In this document: positions 23,196 to 33,159 of the stretch, one piece after another
How positions within the stretch are numbered: position 1 is the stretch's first letter
Layout: each line of letters begins with the position of its first letter
DNA from: Kuschelorhynchus macadamiae
Lineage: Eukaryota > Arthropoda > Insecta > Coleoptera > Curculionidae
Assembly (NCBI GenBank): GCA_030620095.1
Contig: JAUTXW010000325.1
Coordinates: 1,532,501-1,596,500, forward strand
Direction: 5' to 3'
DNA: 64,000 nucleotides
Made by a program: the position numbers and the translations under genes
The notes under the pieces: model-generated
The model's database searches: none
What the model was told of the DNA's origin: nothing
The model's input: the letters and a program-made list of their open reading frames with translations, nothing else

Positions 23196-25615
23196 ATACA
23201 GGGGCTGATGTTTGTTTATTAAAGGAGTCGATTTTACAAGACTATTCAAAGCTAGATCAAAACTGTATTATTGAACTAAAAGGTATAAGTAAAGAACCGG
23301 TTTTTACGAAAGGTCTATATAATGTAACAATCCAATTAAAAGATAATAAAATATTAATTCATCCTTTTCATATCGTACCAGATAGCATTCCTATAAAAAA
23401 TGACGGAATTTTAGGCCGCGATTTTTTGCAAAAATATAAAACTAAAATTAATTATGAAGAAGAAACTGTTTATTTTGAGGACAATTGCTTTAAGATTTTG
23501 CCTTCAGAGACTTTAACGACTATACCCCCAAGATGTGAGATGATAACTTATGCTTTGGCCAACGTTTCAGGTACTGAAGGTATCGTAAAATCGAAACAAC
23601 TTGCTGAAAATCTTTATATAGGTTCTTCTTTGACCAAAGTACATAATCATAAATGTTTAATTAGTATTTTAAATATATCTAATGAACCCTTAACAATTGC
23701 GTTACCCAAAGTTAACGTACAACCTATCACTAAAGGTGAATTTGACATTATAGAGCTTAGTCATAATAATAATAATATTGAAAATAACACGAATATAAAT
23801 TACTTTGAGCGTTTAGAAAAATTGAAACATTCTCTCAACTTAGAAGGATTAAATGTCGAGGAAACTAACTCACTTCTAGAAATTTGTGAAAATTTTATCG
23901 ATATTTTTTATTTAGAAGGTGATAAACTCTCTTGTACAAAGACAATAAAACATAAAATTTCTACAGACCCTACTAAGGGACCTATTAATATTAAACCCTA
24001 TAGATTACCTTTTCAACATCGGGAGGTTATAAAAGAACAAACCGATGCAATGTTAATGGATGGAATAATTTCTCTGTCTTACAGTCCTTGGAATAGTCCC
24101 TTATTAGTAGTTCTAAAAAAAACTGATTCATCAGGTTTACCTAAATTTCGCGTGGTCGTAGATTTTAGAAAGATTAATGAAATAACTGCAGGGGATGCAT
24201 TTCCATTACCTAATATTACAGATATTTTAGACCAATTAGGAAAATCGCATTATTTTACAACTTTAGATTTAGCCAATGGATTTCATCAGGTTCAAATGGA
24301 CGAAAATGATAAAAATAAGACAGCTTTTAGTACTTCTACGGGGCATTTTGTTTACAATAGGATGCCTTTTGGCCTAAAAGGAGCTCCGACAACCTTTCAG
24401 AGGTTAATGAATGCGGTCTTAAGCGGTCTTAGTGGCATAAAATGTTTTATTTATTTAGATGATGTCGTAATTTATGCTAATAATTTAAAAGAACATAATG
24501 AAAGGTTAATTGAGGTATTTGAACGGTTTCGGGAGCATAATTTAAAGCTTCAACCATTAAAATGTGAATTTTTAAGAAAAGAATGTTTGTATTTAGGTCA
24601 CATTATAACAGATTATGGCATCAAACCTGATCCTTCAAAAGTAGAATGTGTTTTACAGTTTCCTCAACCAGTAAATAAAAAAGAGGCAAAATCATTTTTA
24701 GGGCTTGTCGGATATTATCGAAAATTTATAAAGGATTTTGCGAAAATTTCAAAACCTCTTACCAAATTGCTCAAGAAAGATACGGAATTTAAATGGGACC
24801 ATGCTTGTGATATTTCATTTCAAACGCTTAAAAATAACATTACTTCTCCTCCTGTACTACAGTACCCAGATTTTTCAAAAGAATTCATTATAACTACCGA
24901 CGCAAGTAATTATGCGATTGGTGCAATTTTATCACAAGGAAAAGTTAATAATGATCGACCTATAGCTTATGCTAGTAGAACTCTTAATAAAGCCGAACAA
25001 AACTACTCAACGACAGAGAAAGAATTAGCGGCAATTGTTTGGGCAGTTAGACATTTTCGACCATATGTTTTTGGAACAAATTTTAAGATAGTTACGGATC
25101 ATAAACCTTTACTTTATGTATTTAACATAAAAGACCCTGGGTCGCGTCTTACAGGATTTAGGTTAAAATTGGAAGAATACAATTTCGAAATTATTTATAA
25201 GGCCGGAAAGTTAAATACAAATGCTGATGCCTTAAGTAGAATGATTAAAACGGTAAACGCTGACATGATAACAGATTATCAAAAATTTTTAAATTATCTG
25301 CAAACACATATTGTTATTAACACAAAATTAAAAGAAAACAACGCTAATTTATTTCATATAAATAATTCAGATCCTATAATATTATTTTTTCCCAAATTTT
25401 TTAACAAAGAGCAATTTAATATTTTGGAACAAAATAATCAGATTAAACAATTTCTTGCATCATACAACGTTCAAAACGATTTAAAAATACCTTCCGTCTC
25501 TCAGTACCAAAACAACGACTGTAATATATTTTTACTCAATGATAATGAAAATATGTTAAATGACACAAATTATGAAAATATATGGTCTACTAAAGTTAAA
25601 AAATCTTGTAAGTAA
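23171..25615 (+). CDS. pol: Pol: protease, reverse transcriptase and RNase H
   Basis: This frame opens after a TAA at 23168-23170, overlaps the end of gag in the -1 frame and has no ATG at its start. That fits expression by -1 frameshifting, although I see no classic slippery heptamer in phase. Domains in order are an aspartic protease (LLDTGADVCLLK, residues 5-16), RT (KFRVVVDFRKIN, TTLDLANGFHQ with motif A Asp, FGLKGAPTTFQ, and the catalytic IYLDDVVIY near residue 420), the RT thumb, and RNase H (TDASNYAIGAIL, EKELAAIVWAVRHF, TDHKPLLY). All these catalytic residues are present. The frame is uninterrupted for over 800 codons and ends at a frameshift before integrase. Confidence 0.93.
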   Translation, partial: KSELQILLDTGADVCLLKESILQDYSKLDQNCIIELKGISKEPVFTKGLYNVTIQLKDNKILIHPFHIVPDSIPIKNDGILGRDFLQKYKTKINYEEETVYFEDNCFKILPSETLTTIPPRCEMITYALANVSGTEGIVKSKQLAENLYIGSSLTKVHNHKCLISILNISNEPLTIALPKVNVQPITKGEFDIIELSHNNNNIENNTNINYFERLEKLKHSLNLEGLNVEETNSLLEICENFIDIFYLEGDKLSCTKTIKHKISTDPTKGPINIKPYRLPFQHREVIKEQTDAMLMDGIISLSYSPWNSPLLVVLKKTDSSGLPKFRVVVDFRKINEITAGDAFPLPNITDILDQLGKSHYFTTLDLANGFHQVQMDENDKNKTAFSTSTGHFVYNRMPFGLKGAPTTFQRLMNAVLSGLSGIKCFIYLDDVVIYANNLKEHNERLIEVFERFREHNLKLQPLKCEFLRKECLYLGHIITDYGIKPDPSKVECVLQFPQPVNKKEAKSFLGLVGYYRKFIKDFAKISKPLTKLLKKDTEFKWDHACDISFQTLKNNITSPPVLQYPDFSKEFIITTDASNYAIGAILSQGKVNNDRPIAYASRTLNKAEQNYSTTEKELAAIVWAVRHFRPYVFGTNFKIVTDHKPLLYVFNIKDPGSRLTGFRLKLEEYNFEIIYKAGKLNTNADALSRMIKTVNADMITDYQKFLNYLQTHIVINTKLKENNANLFHINNSDPIILFFPKFFNKEQFNILEQNNQIKQFLASYNVQNDLKIPSVSQYQNNDCNIFLLNDNENMLNDTNYENIWSTKVKKSCK

Positions 25616-26462
25616 CAAAAAACTTAAATTGTCATTTATTAAATATCATTACAACCCGTTAGTAAAATGGGAAATTATTTATCCCATGATAAGATATATT
25701 TTTAAAAACTCTAATGTAGATATAACAGTTTACAATAATAATTTAATAAAACCCTCTGAATCTGAAAAGGAAACCTTATTAGAAGAATTCCACAACTCTC
25801 CTTTAGGCGGTCATCAAGGAATTGCCCGTACACATAAAAAATTATCCCAATTTTATACCTGGAGAGGCATGAAAAAAGACGTAAAAAGATTTATAAAAAA
25901 ATGTGAATCTTGTCAAAAAAACAAATTATCGCGAAAAACAAAAATGCCAATGGTCATAACTTCAACCGCGACTAAACCTTTTGAAAGATGTTTTCTCGAT
26001 ATTGTTGGTCCCTTACCTGAAACGGAAGCAGGTAACAAATATATTCTTACCTTCCAAGATGACCTGACAAAGTATAATATTAATGTCCCTATAAAAAATC
26101 AAGAAGCCTCAACAGTAGCTTATTACTTCGTAACGAAAATAATTTGTCTATATGGACTACCTGAAACTCTAATTACCGATCAAGGTTCAAATTTTTTAAG
26201 TGAAATCTTTAAAAATACTTGCAAACTTTTAAAAATAAAAAAGGTTCAAACTACTAGTTATCATCCAGAATCCAACGGCGCTTTAAAACGTTCTCATAGA
26301 GTCTTAGAGGAGTATTTAAGACATTCTATCAAAGATAGTCAGGAAGACTGGGATAGCTGGATTCCATTTGCAACATTTACTTATAATACAACTCCGCATA
26401 CTGCAACCCACTTTTCACCTTTTGAACTTTTATTTGGCTATACCCCTAATTTACCTACTTCA
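25601..26462 (+). pseudogene. pol: integrase domain of the Gypsy pol, catalytic Glu replaced
   Basis: After a frameshift near 25600 the frame open from 25560 carries the integrase. The zinc-binding HHCC region is present (GGHQGIARTHKKL, then CESCQKN). The first catalytic Asp is in FLDIVGPL (near 25995) and the second in LITDQGSNF (near 26180). The third acidic residue should lie 35 residues after the second, in the NGALERSH motif. Here NGALKRSH has Lys (AAA, 26286-26288), a likely single-base change from GAA. The integrase should be inactive. The frame passes directly, without its usual C-terminal domain, into env-like sequence at about 26463, so a deletion has fused the two. Confidence 0.9.
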
Positions 26463-27584
26463 ATTATTCAACCATCTTCTAAATACATTGCAATAGACGA
26501 AACAAAACAGCAGTCCATAACTTTCTCTGATCTCGAATATAATAAATTTATAAAAATAACGGATGATAAAATGATTTGTCAGCAACAAAAACCAGTTTCA
26601 TTGGCTCATTTAGTGGAAAACTGTGAAATGAAGTTACTTCAAGTAACAAATAAAATTCCAGAAGTATGCGAAAAACATATATTAAATTCTAATATGAGGT
26701 ATCTTTATTCAGTTACTTACAACTAATACTTGGCTGTTTGCAGTGCCTTGCCCTGAATCATTAACCATTTCATGTATTAATCAAAATAATCCAGTAGACG
26801 TTACTTCAAGTAACAAATAAAATTCCAGAAGTATGCGAAAAACATATATTAAATTCTAATATGAGGTATCTTTATTCAGTTACTTACAACTAATACTTGG
26901 CTGTTTGCAGTGCCTTGCCCTGAATCATTAACCATTTCATGTATTAATCAAAATAAACCAGTAGACGTTATTTTAAAAAATTGCGGCAGTGTCACCATAG
27001 GAAAACAGTGTAAAGCGTATAGTGTTTCAACGATGCTCGTGCCTCACGGTAATGCCTTTCAGTCGAAAATATTTAGTGAGTTTGTTCCGCCATTAGAAAT
27101 TAGTGAGGACTGTTGTGAAAAAATAAAAAATAATAACATTAACCTGACAGAAATTTTAATAAACGAAAATTATAAGACTCTTTCAAAGCACATTCCTGAA
27201 CTGAACATCGCTAGCCATAAACTAGACGACATAGAAAAGCTAACAGAAAATCTTGAAATAAATAATTTTTTGTCAACATATAATATTTCTGGTTCTGTTT
27301 TAGTTTACATTGTATCTGTTGTTGTATTATTATTTATTGTTTACAAAATATATTCAAAATGTATAAGAAAAACTTCCTGTTGTGGAATAATACCAAATAT
27401 TTGCGTAAGGGTAAATCAAACCATTGAACCATCCCCGAGAAGTAATAGATATATAGCTCAGTATACTAGTGAAACTTCTAATAGAATTAATAATGATGAT
27501 CACCCTGAGGACGATCAACCAGGTATATCATACACGCCTCGCAGAGCTATTGGTCACACGTCCTCAAGACGATCAATTAGATAA
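26463..27584 (+). pseudogene. env: env-like gene, 5' part deleted, tandemly duplicated and frame-broken
   Basis: The region from 26463 (DETKQQSITFSDLEYN) to 27584 resembles the C-terminal half of errantivirus envelope proteins. Scattered cysteines and a CPESLTISC motif are present near 26912. A hydrophobic transmembrane segment (GSVLVYIVSVVVLLFIVYKI, near 27290-27350) comes next, followed by a cytoplasmic tail that starts with a cysteine cluster (KTSCCG). The receptor-binding N-terminal part and any cleavage site are absent. A stop follows at 26727, and a 167-bp tandem duplication (26633-26966) shifts the frame. The open frame 26910-27584 keeps the membrane anchor. Not functional. Confidence 0.8.
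26633..26966 (+). repeat. 167-bp tandem duplication inside env
   Basis: 26633-26799 and 26800-26966 are near-identical head-to-tail copies, each starting GTTACTTCAAGTAAC and including the ATATTAAATTCTAATATGAG block. A difference is AATAATCC against AATAAACC near the copy ends. The length is not a multiple of three, so the duplication changes the frame. The near-identity suggests it is recent. Confidence 0.95.
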
Positions 27585-27869
27585 GTAATAATATTATGTT
27601 TTATTATAAGTAATACATTTCTTTAGTAGAATCTAAGTAGATTTAGAATGCCTAATTATTATAAAAAAAAACAGTTTTCAATATTATATAGGTTAGTATA
27701 ATATAGAATAAGAACATAGTTCATAGCAAATTTTGTAAAATCATTTCGAACATAATACTTTTGTTAAATATTAGTATCAATTACAAGGATGTATATTTTG
27801 TATCATAGTTTATATTTTAACTCAGGAACGAAATTTTCTAACAATTTCATTATTATAAAATCTCTCATT

Positions 27870-27880
27870 AAGGGGGGAGG
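27870..27880 (+). other. polypurine tract
   Basis: AAGGGGGGAGG directly precedes the 3' LTR start at 27881, the expected plus-strand primer site for an LTR retrotransposon. Confidence 0.9.
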
Positions 27881-28589
27881 TGTTGTGACCCCATTATTTA
27901 ATAGTCATTTTATTTGTGAATAGCCTTAAGTATTATATATTCATTAGTCTAGAGATAGTTTGACACGTAAATGCAATATTTCGACATACATTAAATTTCG
28001 GCTGAACCTTCCGACAAAAGCTGCTTTAATGGTCGTTTATTGCAAGGGAAATTCTAAGTAAACAATATGTATTTTAAATTCTACTTCAAATTCTATTTGA
28101 TGCACGTTCTTCCGCCCCAAATATTATTATACCCGAAAAAACCTATCATAAAGTCATTTACACTATGTCGATAAAGCTTGGGAAGGTTCAGCTATAAAAA
28201 CATTAAAAGAAACCATTGTAGTACAGTAAGCAGTGGCGTAGCAAATACTCCCCAAATTACTTTTATAGACACCTTTTTTAATCAATTTTACAGATACGCC
28301 ACTGCATCTCAAATTAGGGAATTCATATAAAAATAAGTTCTAGGTAGTCAGTACAGAGCAGGTCAGTCATTATGTCAGTACTATATTGTCAGTAAATTAA
28401 GTCAGTAGACACAGTAAGAGTAAATATTTGTTAGAAGTAAGAAGTGTCTCTCTTGTACAGAAGATAATAGAGAGATTTGAAACAAGTTGAAGTGTTTACA
28501 TTTACTACCAGTGCTAATACATATACTAAAATTATTAAATCATAACAGTGGTGGCATTCGGCGAGTAATAAAAATATTAAAACATAACA
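27881..28589 (+). repeat. 3' LTR
   Basis: A 709-bp partner of 20674-21383, with the same TG...CA ends. The TATA box, the 11-bp inverted repeat and the GTCAGT cluster are all conserved. It is followed by the second ATGT of the target duplication. Confidence 0.95.
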
Positions 28590-28593
28590 ATGT

Positions 28594-29019
28594 AAACCCC
28601 GAATTTTGTTGGCGCGCTATCGTGCCCTTTCTTTGCAGCAAACCTAATTGATCCTAACCTAACGTAATCCGTACTTTTATTAATTATTTATTAATTAAAA
28701 GTGGAAAAATACTTCTACTACTATTACTTTAAGAGAACTAAAGGTTAGACTAGAAATAAAAAGGTATGAAGCTTGACACTTAATAAACATTTAGGGTGAT
28801 CACCTAAGTGTAAATACATCTCTATAAAAATACTACGTTTAAACTTACACATTTGTTTGTACATTTGAATATGAAAAATATATGTATTCAGATGTAATAG
28901 TTTTAAATAATTAGATTTTTTTTGTAATTTTGCATAAGCAGTAAAGTAAAGTATATAAAATATTTTGCAATGCCAACATTGCCCCAGAACAAAGAAGATT
29001 CAATTACTTGCATAGTTAA
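28594..29019. other. intergenic DNA
   Basis: A short G+C-richer patch near 28600-28680 (GTTGGCGCGCTATC), then A+T-rich DNA. Nothing recognised. Confidence 0.45.
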
Positions 29020-29282
29020 ACCCGTATCGTGATAGAACATGTGTTTGGGATTTTAAAGTCGAGATGGAGGATTTTAAAATACATTAATGTTAATTCTGTC
29101 CAAAAAGCAGTAAAAGTCATTGCTGCATGTTGTATTCTGCATAACTTCTGTTAGTAAATAAGGAAGTTTGGGAAGAATATGATATTGTGGATGCAGATGA
29201 TTTGGATGACAATATTAATGGAGACATGTCGGACAGTCATAATGCCATAAACAGAAGACATGAAATTGCACAAGCTTTGTAA
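29020..29282 (+). pseudogene. PIF/Harbinger transposase C-terminal fragment
   Basis: The frame gives RIVIEHVFGILKSRWRIL, the conserved R-ER-FG-LK-RWR-L motif of Harbinger nucleases. Then VIAACCILHNFC follows (A-CILHN-C motif), a stop near 29150, and after a frame change EYDIVDADDLDDNI, ending in RRHEIAQAL-stop. This corresponds to the last ~90 residues of a Harbinger DDE protein. The catalytic core upstream is absent. No ends or 3-bp duplication were found. Confidence 0.75.
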
Positions 29283-31399
29283 AGTAGTATACATCTGATT
29301 GGATCTGCTGTGACTTGCACTGTGATTTTTGTATTAATCTAACCTGTAATTTTGTTTTTATATTTTTGTTAGTTATTTACTGATTTATTGCAGGTACCAA
29401 ATGCAGATTTGTAAAAATGGTGTTTTTGATGAAATAACATATGGCTTTATGATAAATGTCCTTTTGATTTACGTTATTTTGTAAAATTAAAAATTTCTAT
29501 AGGAGCTCCGTAAAATTAAATTCAAATAAGGTTAAAGTAGGGAATAGGCTTAATAAATTTATATACAAAATCACAAAAAGTATTTGTATTTGGGAAATAA
29601 TATTTTAATGTGCATAATTTTTAACAATAATAAACTAAAATGCTAAACATTTTCCTTTGGTGACAGATTTTTTTTGTATTCTTTTTCCTTGCCATAATTT
29701 ACTCATTGCGTTGCCTATTTTCATCTCTTAACAGCTCTACTAAAGTGCTAAACTCAGATGTTTGGAAACTCTCGCGCACGAATATGTCACGCTTCGACGT
29801 CTAACTTTCATGTATCACTGCACGCGGCTCTACTAGATAAGCTCCTAGTGATCACAAATCCATTCCCGAGGGTTTCTCTCCTTGATTAGTCTTCAGAGTC
29901 GTACGCCTGGGGTCATCGTCTTGTCTAAAATAGAACTTGGTCTTTTCCAGACTTTCAAAGCTCGCTAAGGTGGTAAGGACACTAACTTATCAAGGTCGGG
30001 TTGGTACCATCTTTTAGGGGCGTCCTTACCCTCTTCTAGGAAGTTTTTGTCGGGCCCTTGCACAGTTCCCACAGGGCACTACGCCAAAGTTTTGAATAGG
30101 TCAATTTTTCTTTAATCGGTTTCACCCATCCGATTAGGGGTGTGAACGCTGAGTTTTCTTCACAAATGTTTCGCGACAGGGAAGAGGGATCCTTACGCTA
30201 CTCTGCAGTGAAGACACATTAGTCGGTTCTCTTTACTATCAGGCGATAGCAATCTTTAGAAGTTGTTATGTTGTTATATTCACCACAAGGGCCTTCGAGA
30301 AATATACGTCGTATTGAGTGGCCAGACGTTGACACAGTCCACCAAGGTGTGGAATGACCAGGGCGGCAGCCAAGCGCACAAGTCCCATAGACGTATTATA
30401 TTTGTACAAGGGCATTAAGAAACAGTTTTTTTTCAATGTTTTTCGTCCAAGCGACCTCTGGTGGTGGAAGGCAATATGATACTACGCCTGCTGTTTACCC
30501 GTTGAGTCTGAAGGCGTTTGTGCTGGCTCTATTAGTTTTTGCTAGTAGCAGCTATTTTTTACGATGTTGTTCTTTTGATGTTCTACATCATACTGGCTGA
30601 TACGAGGCTTAAACCAGACTGGTTGGAACGATATCTAAAACCACTTATGCTTCTTATATGTTGTCAAAGTGAGCATGTACCATAGCACTAATTTTAGAGT
30701 TGGCTCTTAGTTTACACTTGATAACGATAGGAGATACATGGCTGTTCGCAACGTTGTGAAGAATTTAAAGTAAAGAGAATGCAAGTCGGACAAGTGAATT
30801 TTATTTACTAAATGGACACCCTGTACAAATACAGGCACTGAAGATAGCCAAAATAAAATTAGTCTGCTGCCGTTGGGTCTGCCGTAGCCAATAATAAGCG
30901 GGCTGAAGAGCACTGGTCTATCTGTCCATATTCCCGGGCTTTTAACTTCAACTAATAAGTAATTTTCGAAAGTTTGCCGCTATATTAGTAAGCAATATGC
31001 GCGGAGGCATAGCAATTTTAGATTGGCAATAAAGGTCAAAGTTGCTCTTAAAAAAGTTAATGACTAATTTTAAGGCGAGAGATTTAAGTACCTACGGCCG
31101 TTAATGTGAACTCGGTCTTTATTACACTCATTTGGGCATTTCTGCATAAATGTTATGTTGGGAGCTGTAAATCACTAAACGTGGTATATAGAGAAGTAGC
31201 GGCAAACGTAGACTTGATAGGGCAAGGTTGTTCGTACATGTAGTAGTGAGTCTATTATTTAAATTATTGCATTAATGCATAGCTAATATTGAAAGAAGGT
31301 AGGGGCAAAATTATTGCGTGCTATTGTAATTCTCTGAACTTTACATTACATGACGAGGGTCTGGCGTATCATATTAATCTAGAAAATTAAAATTAATTA
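29283..31399. other. unassigned region with a G+C-richer block at 29755-30460
   Basis: 29755-30460 is noticeably less A+T-rich than its surroundings and contains CpG and runs such as GTCGGGCCCTTGCACAG, but no frame stays open and no family was recognised. The rest is A+T-rich with no features. Confidence 0.4.
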
Positions 31400-31577
31400 A
31401 CTATTTACCAGTTTATCCTTATTTCGAATTTGGTTTTTGACCAAAATTTCGAGTCAGTTAAATAAGCAATACTTTCTCACTGAATTTTAAAACATTTAGT
31501 CCGCCATTCTGTTCCGCCATAATAGCTTAACACCAAAATTTTTCAGCTTATTCCCGTATCACATTTGGCATAGGGTC
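31400..31577. repeat. ATGGCGG-family fragment
   Basis: Contains CCGCCATTCTGTTCCGCCAT at 31502 and GCTTATTCCCGTATCACATT at 31547, in the complementary orientation of the family core. Confidence 0.65.
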
Positions 31578-32090
31578 CTTGATATATTTCTATGCGTTGC
31601 GGATCTTTCATGATATTTGTCATTGCAACAGCTAAGGCTTCAGGTAGACAGAAATTATCTTTTTTTTATGATAATACCTCTGCTGTAAACACTCTCCTTT
31701 AAACTTATTATAATGTTTTCCTCTACCCCTTTCTACAGGTAAGCAAATTGACGTAACACCAAGGCAAAACGTATCCGTATTTAAGCCTGAAGAGTTTGAC
31801 TGAAAAACACTTTGTATAACTTCGAAAATATCGTTATACGCACTTTTGAAGCATCTTGAAAACGAATCCAACTTTTCCCCCTCTCGAATGCTTTGGAGCA
31901 GAATGTAAATCCTACCATATCTGTGGCTTTTAGACCTTCACTTGGCACTTTTTATAATTTGCAAACTAGCATCTTTCACCCACGCAACAGGATTTTCATT
32001 TTCCGGTACAGGCTTAATATTGAATTTAAATGTTCGTTCTTTGGTGTTGAACCGTTTTACATTTTTCACGTAGTCTGTAACTAGCACACA
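31578..32090 (-). pseudogene. Maverick/Polinton-type DNA polymerase B, N-terminal fragment
   Basis: Read on minus from about 32080: AWVKDASLQII; then, in a second frame, DMVGFTFCSKAFERG; then a return to the frame 31871-31632 with EVIQSVFQSN and LNTDTFCLGVTSICLPVERGRGK. A further one-base shift leads to LPEALAVAMTNIMKDPQR near 31590. This order (GFTF--FERG, QSN, D-F-LGVTSV-LP-G-G, LPRALV-A----DP) is one I associate with the N-terminal extension of protein-primed DNA polymerase B in arthropod Mavericks. At least three frameshifts are present. No other Maverick gene is nearby, so this is a small orphan piece between two repeat fragments. Confidence 0.58.
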
Positions 32091-32199
32091 TTTTTTCCAT
32101 TTCCAACAACTTTATGACAGTCAAAGAGATAATGAGTTAAAATATGATCTAGTATATAGAGATAAATAATGAAATAATATATCAGTAAAATATCGGAGA
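32091..32199. other. short spacer
   Basis: A+T-rich DNA between the polymerase fragment and the next repeat fragment; no feature. Confidence 0.4.
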
Positions 32200-32520
32200 A
32201 CTTCGATATGTCAAGAGACTTCATCAAATTTAGGAGAATTATTACTTGCGAAAAATTTGAGGTCCATTTGGTGAACAATTTCTTGATAATAATTTTTTGA
32301 CCTTTTGTGAGGCCGTCATTTTGTTTCGCATACTGAATTTTTAACAAATGTAAAGTCAATCGAACAAGTAATTTTTGAGCTATGTCACTCACAGACAGAT
32401 CCACGAAAATGGATCTGCAAAAATCGCGGAGGGTGATTTGTTTTCGATTACAATATTTCTGTCGGACTGACGGAAGTAATAGTATAGTGTTCATGCTATC
32501 ACAGTAATATGGTGTCATTT
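32200..32520. repeat. ATGGCGG-family fragment
   Basis: Contains AGGCCGTCATTTTGTTTCGC (32310) and a CAATCGAACAAG...TTGAGCTATG block (32355-32385), the complement of the family's AGCTCAAAAACTACT...GATTGACTT. A CAGACAGATCC word follows. The 145-codon minus-strand open frame across it is a chance product of the repeat. Confidence 0.6.
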
Positions 32521-33159
32521 GGGCCGTTGTTTATAATAAATATGAAATAGGAAAATATAAGAGACATTTTAAATAACCTGATATTGACGTCAAGTCATAA
32601 TTAAGACGGTTATTTTTAAAAGGACCCAAATCGGCATTTTTCAGAATTGCGGTTTTTTTTGCAAATATGTTATTTTTTTCGAATTACTTGTAATAATAAA
32701 TAACAACCAAAATCTGAACATCAATTTATATAAAAAACCGATAAGCTCAAGCCGAATTCTAAACTATAAATCATGCCATCCACAGCATCCAAAAATGAAT
32801 ATCATGAAACAATCTAAAGACAAAATATATAAACTGGCGAATAAAATTCACCGGCAGCAAAATTTAGAATCCTTACGTACTACTTTTTTAGGAGCTAACA
32901 AATTCACTTAATAGAATACTGAACTAGAAACCTACCGCTATGCCCAGTAATCAAATCATGAATAATGTACCTTCAAAAAAGCGATATTATAGAATAGATA
33001 TATTATTGTCAAAACAAGTTTCTTACAACCGTCAGTTGTAGATTATAGATTACATTAAAGTAGATTAAAATTTAATACTAAAAACAAACAAACGTTCATA
33101 AAAAGTAGTATACTAGGTACTTACACTAAATTATACATGAGTTCATTTATTACAGTAAG
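32521..33159. other. A+T-rich intergenic DNA
   Basis: No gene or repeat recognised. Confidence 0.45.

Larger units (their letters stand above)
20674..28589 (+). mobile_element. env-bearing Ty3/Gypsy (errantivirus-like) LTR retrotransposon
   Basis: A complete 7.9-kb provirus-like copy: 5' LTR, primer-binding site, gag, protease-RT-RNase H-integrase, env-like ORF, polypurine tract and 3' LTR. The LTRs begin TGTTGTGACC and end AACATAACA. The target duplication is ATGT on both sides (20670-20673 and 28590-28593). By eye the LTRs differ by about a dozen substitutions and one indel in 710 bp, so the insertion is fairly recent. Coding is damaged: a frameshift and a stop in gag, a frameshift between RNase H and integrase, a replaced integrase catalytic residue, and a shortened, partly duplicated env. 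Confidence 0.95.

Noticed and set aside
28640..28680. Telomere-like CCTAACCTAAC
   Set aside because: Only two units of the insect CCTAA repeat; no array.
32081..32518. 145-codon open frame on minus
   Set aside because: It lies across an ATGGCGG-family repeat, has low-complexity composition and no domain; judged a chance frame.
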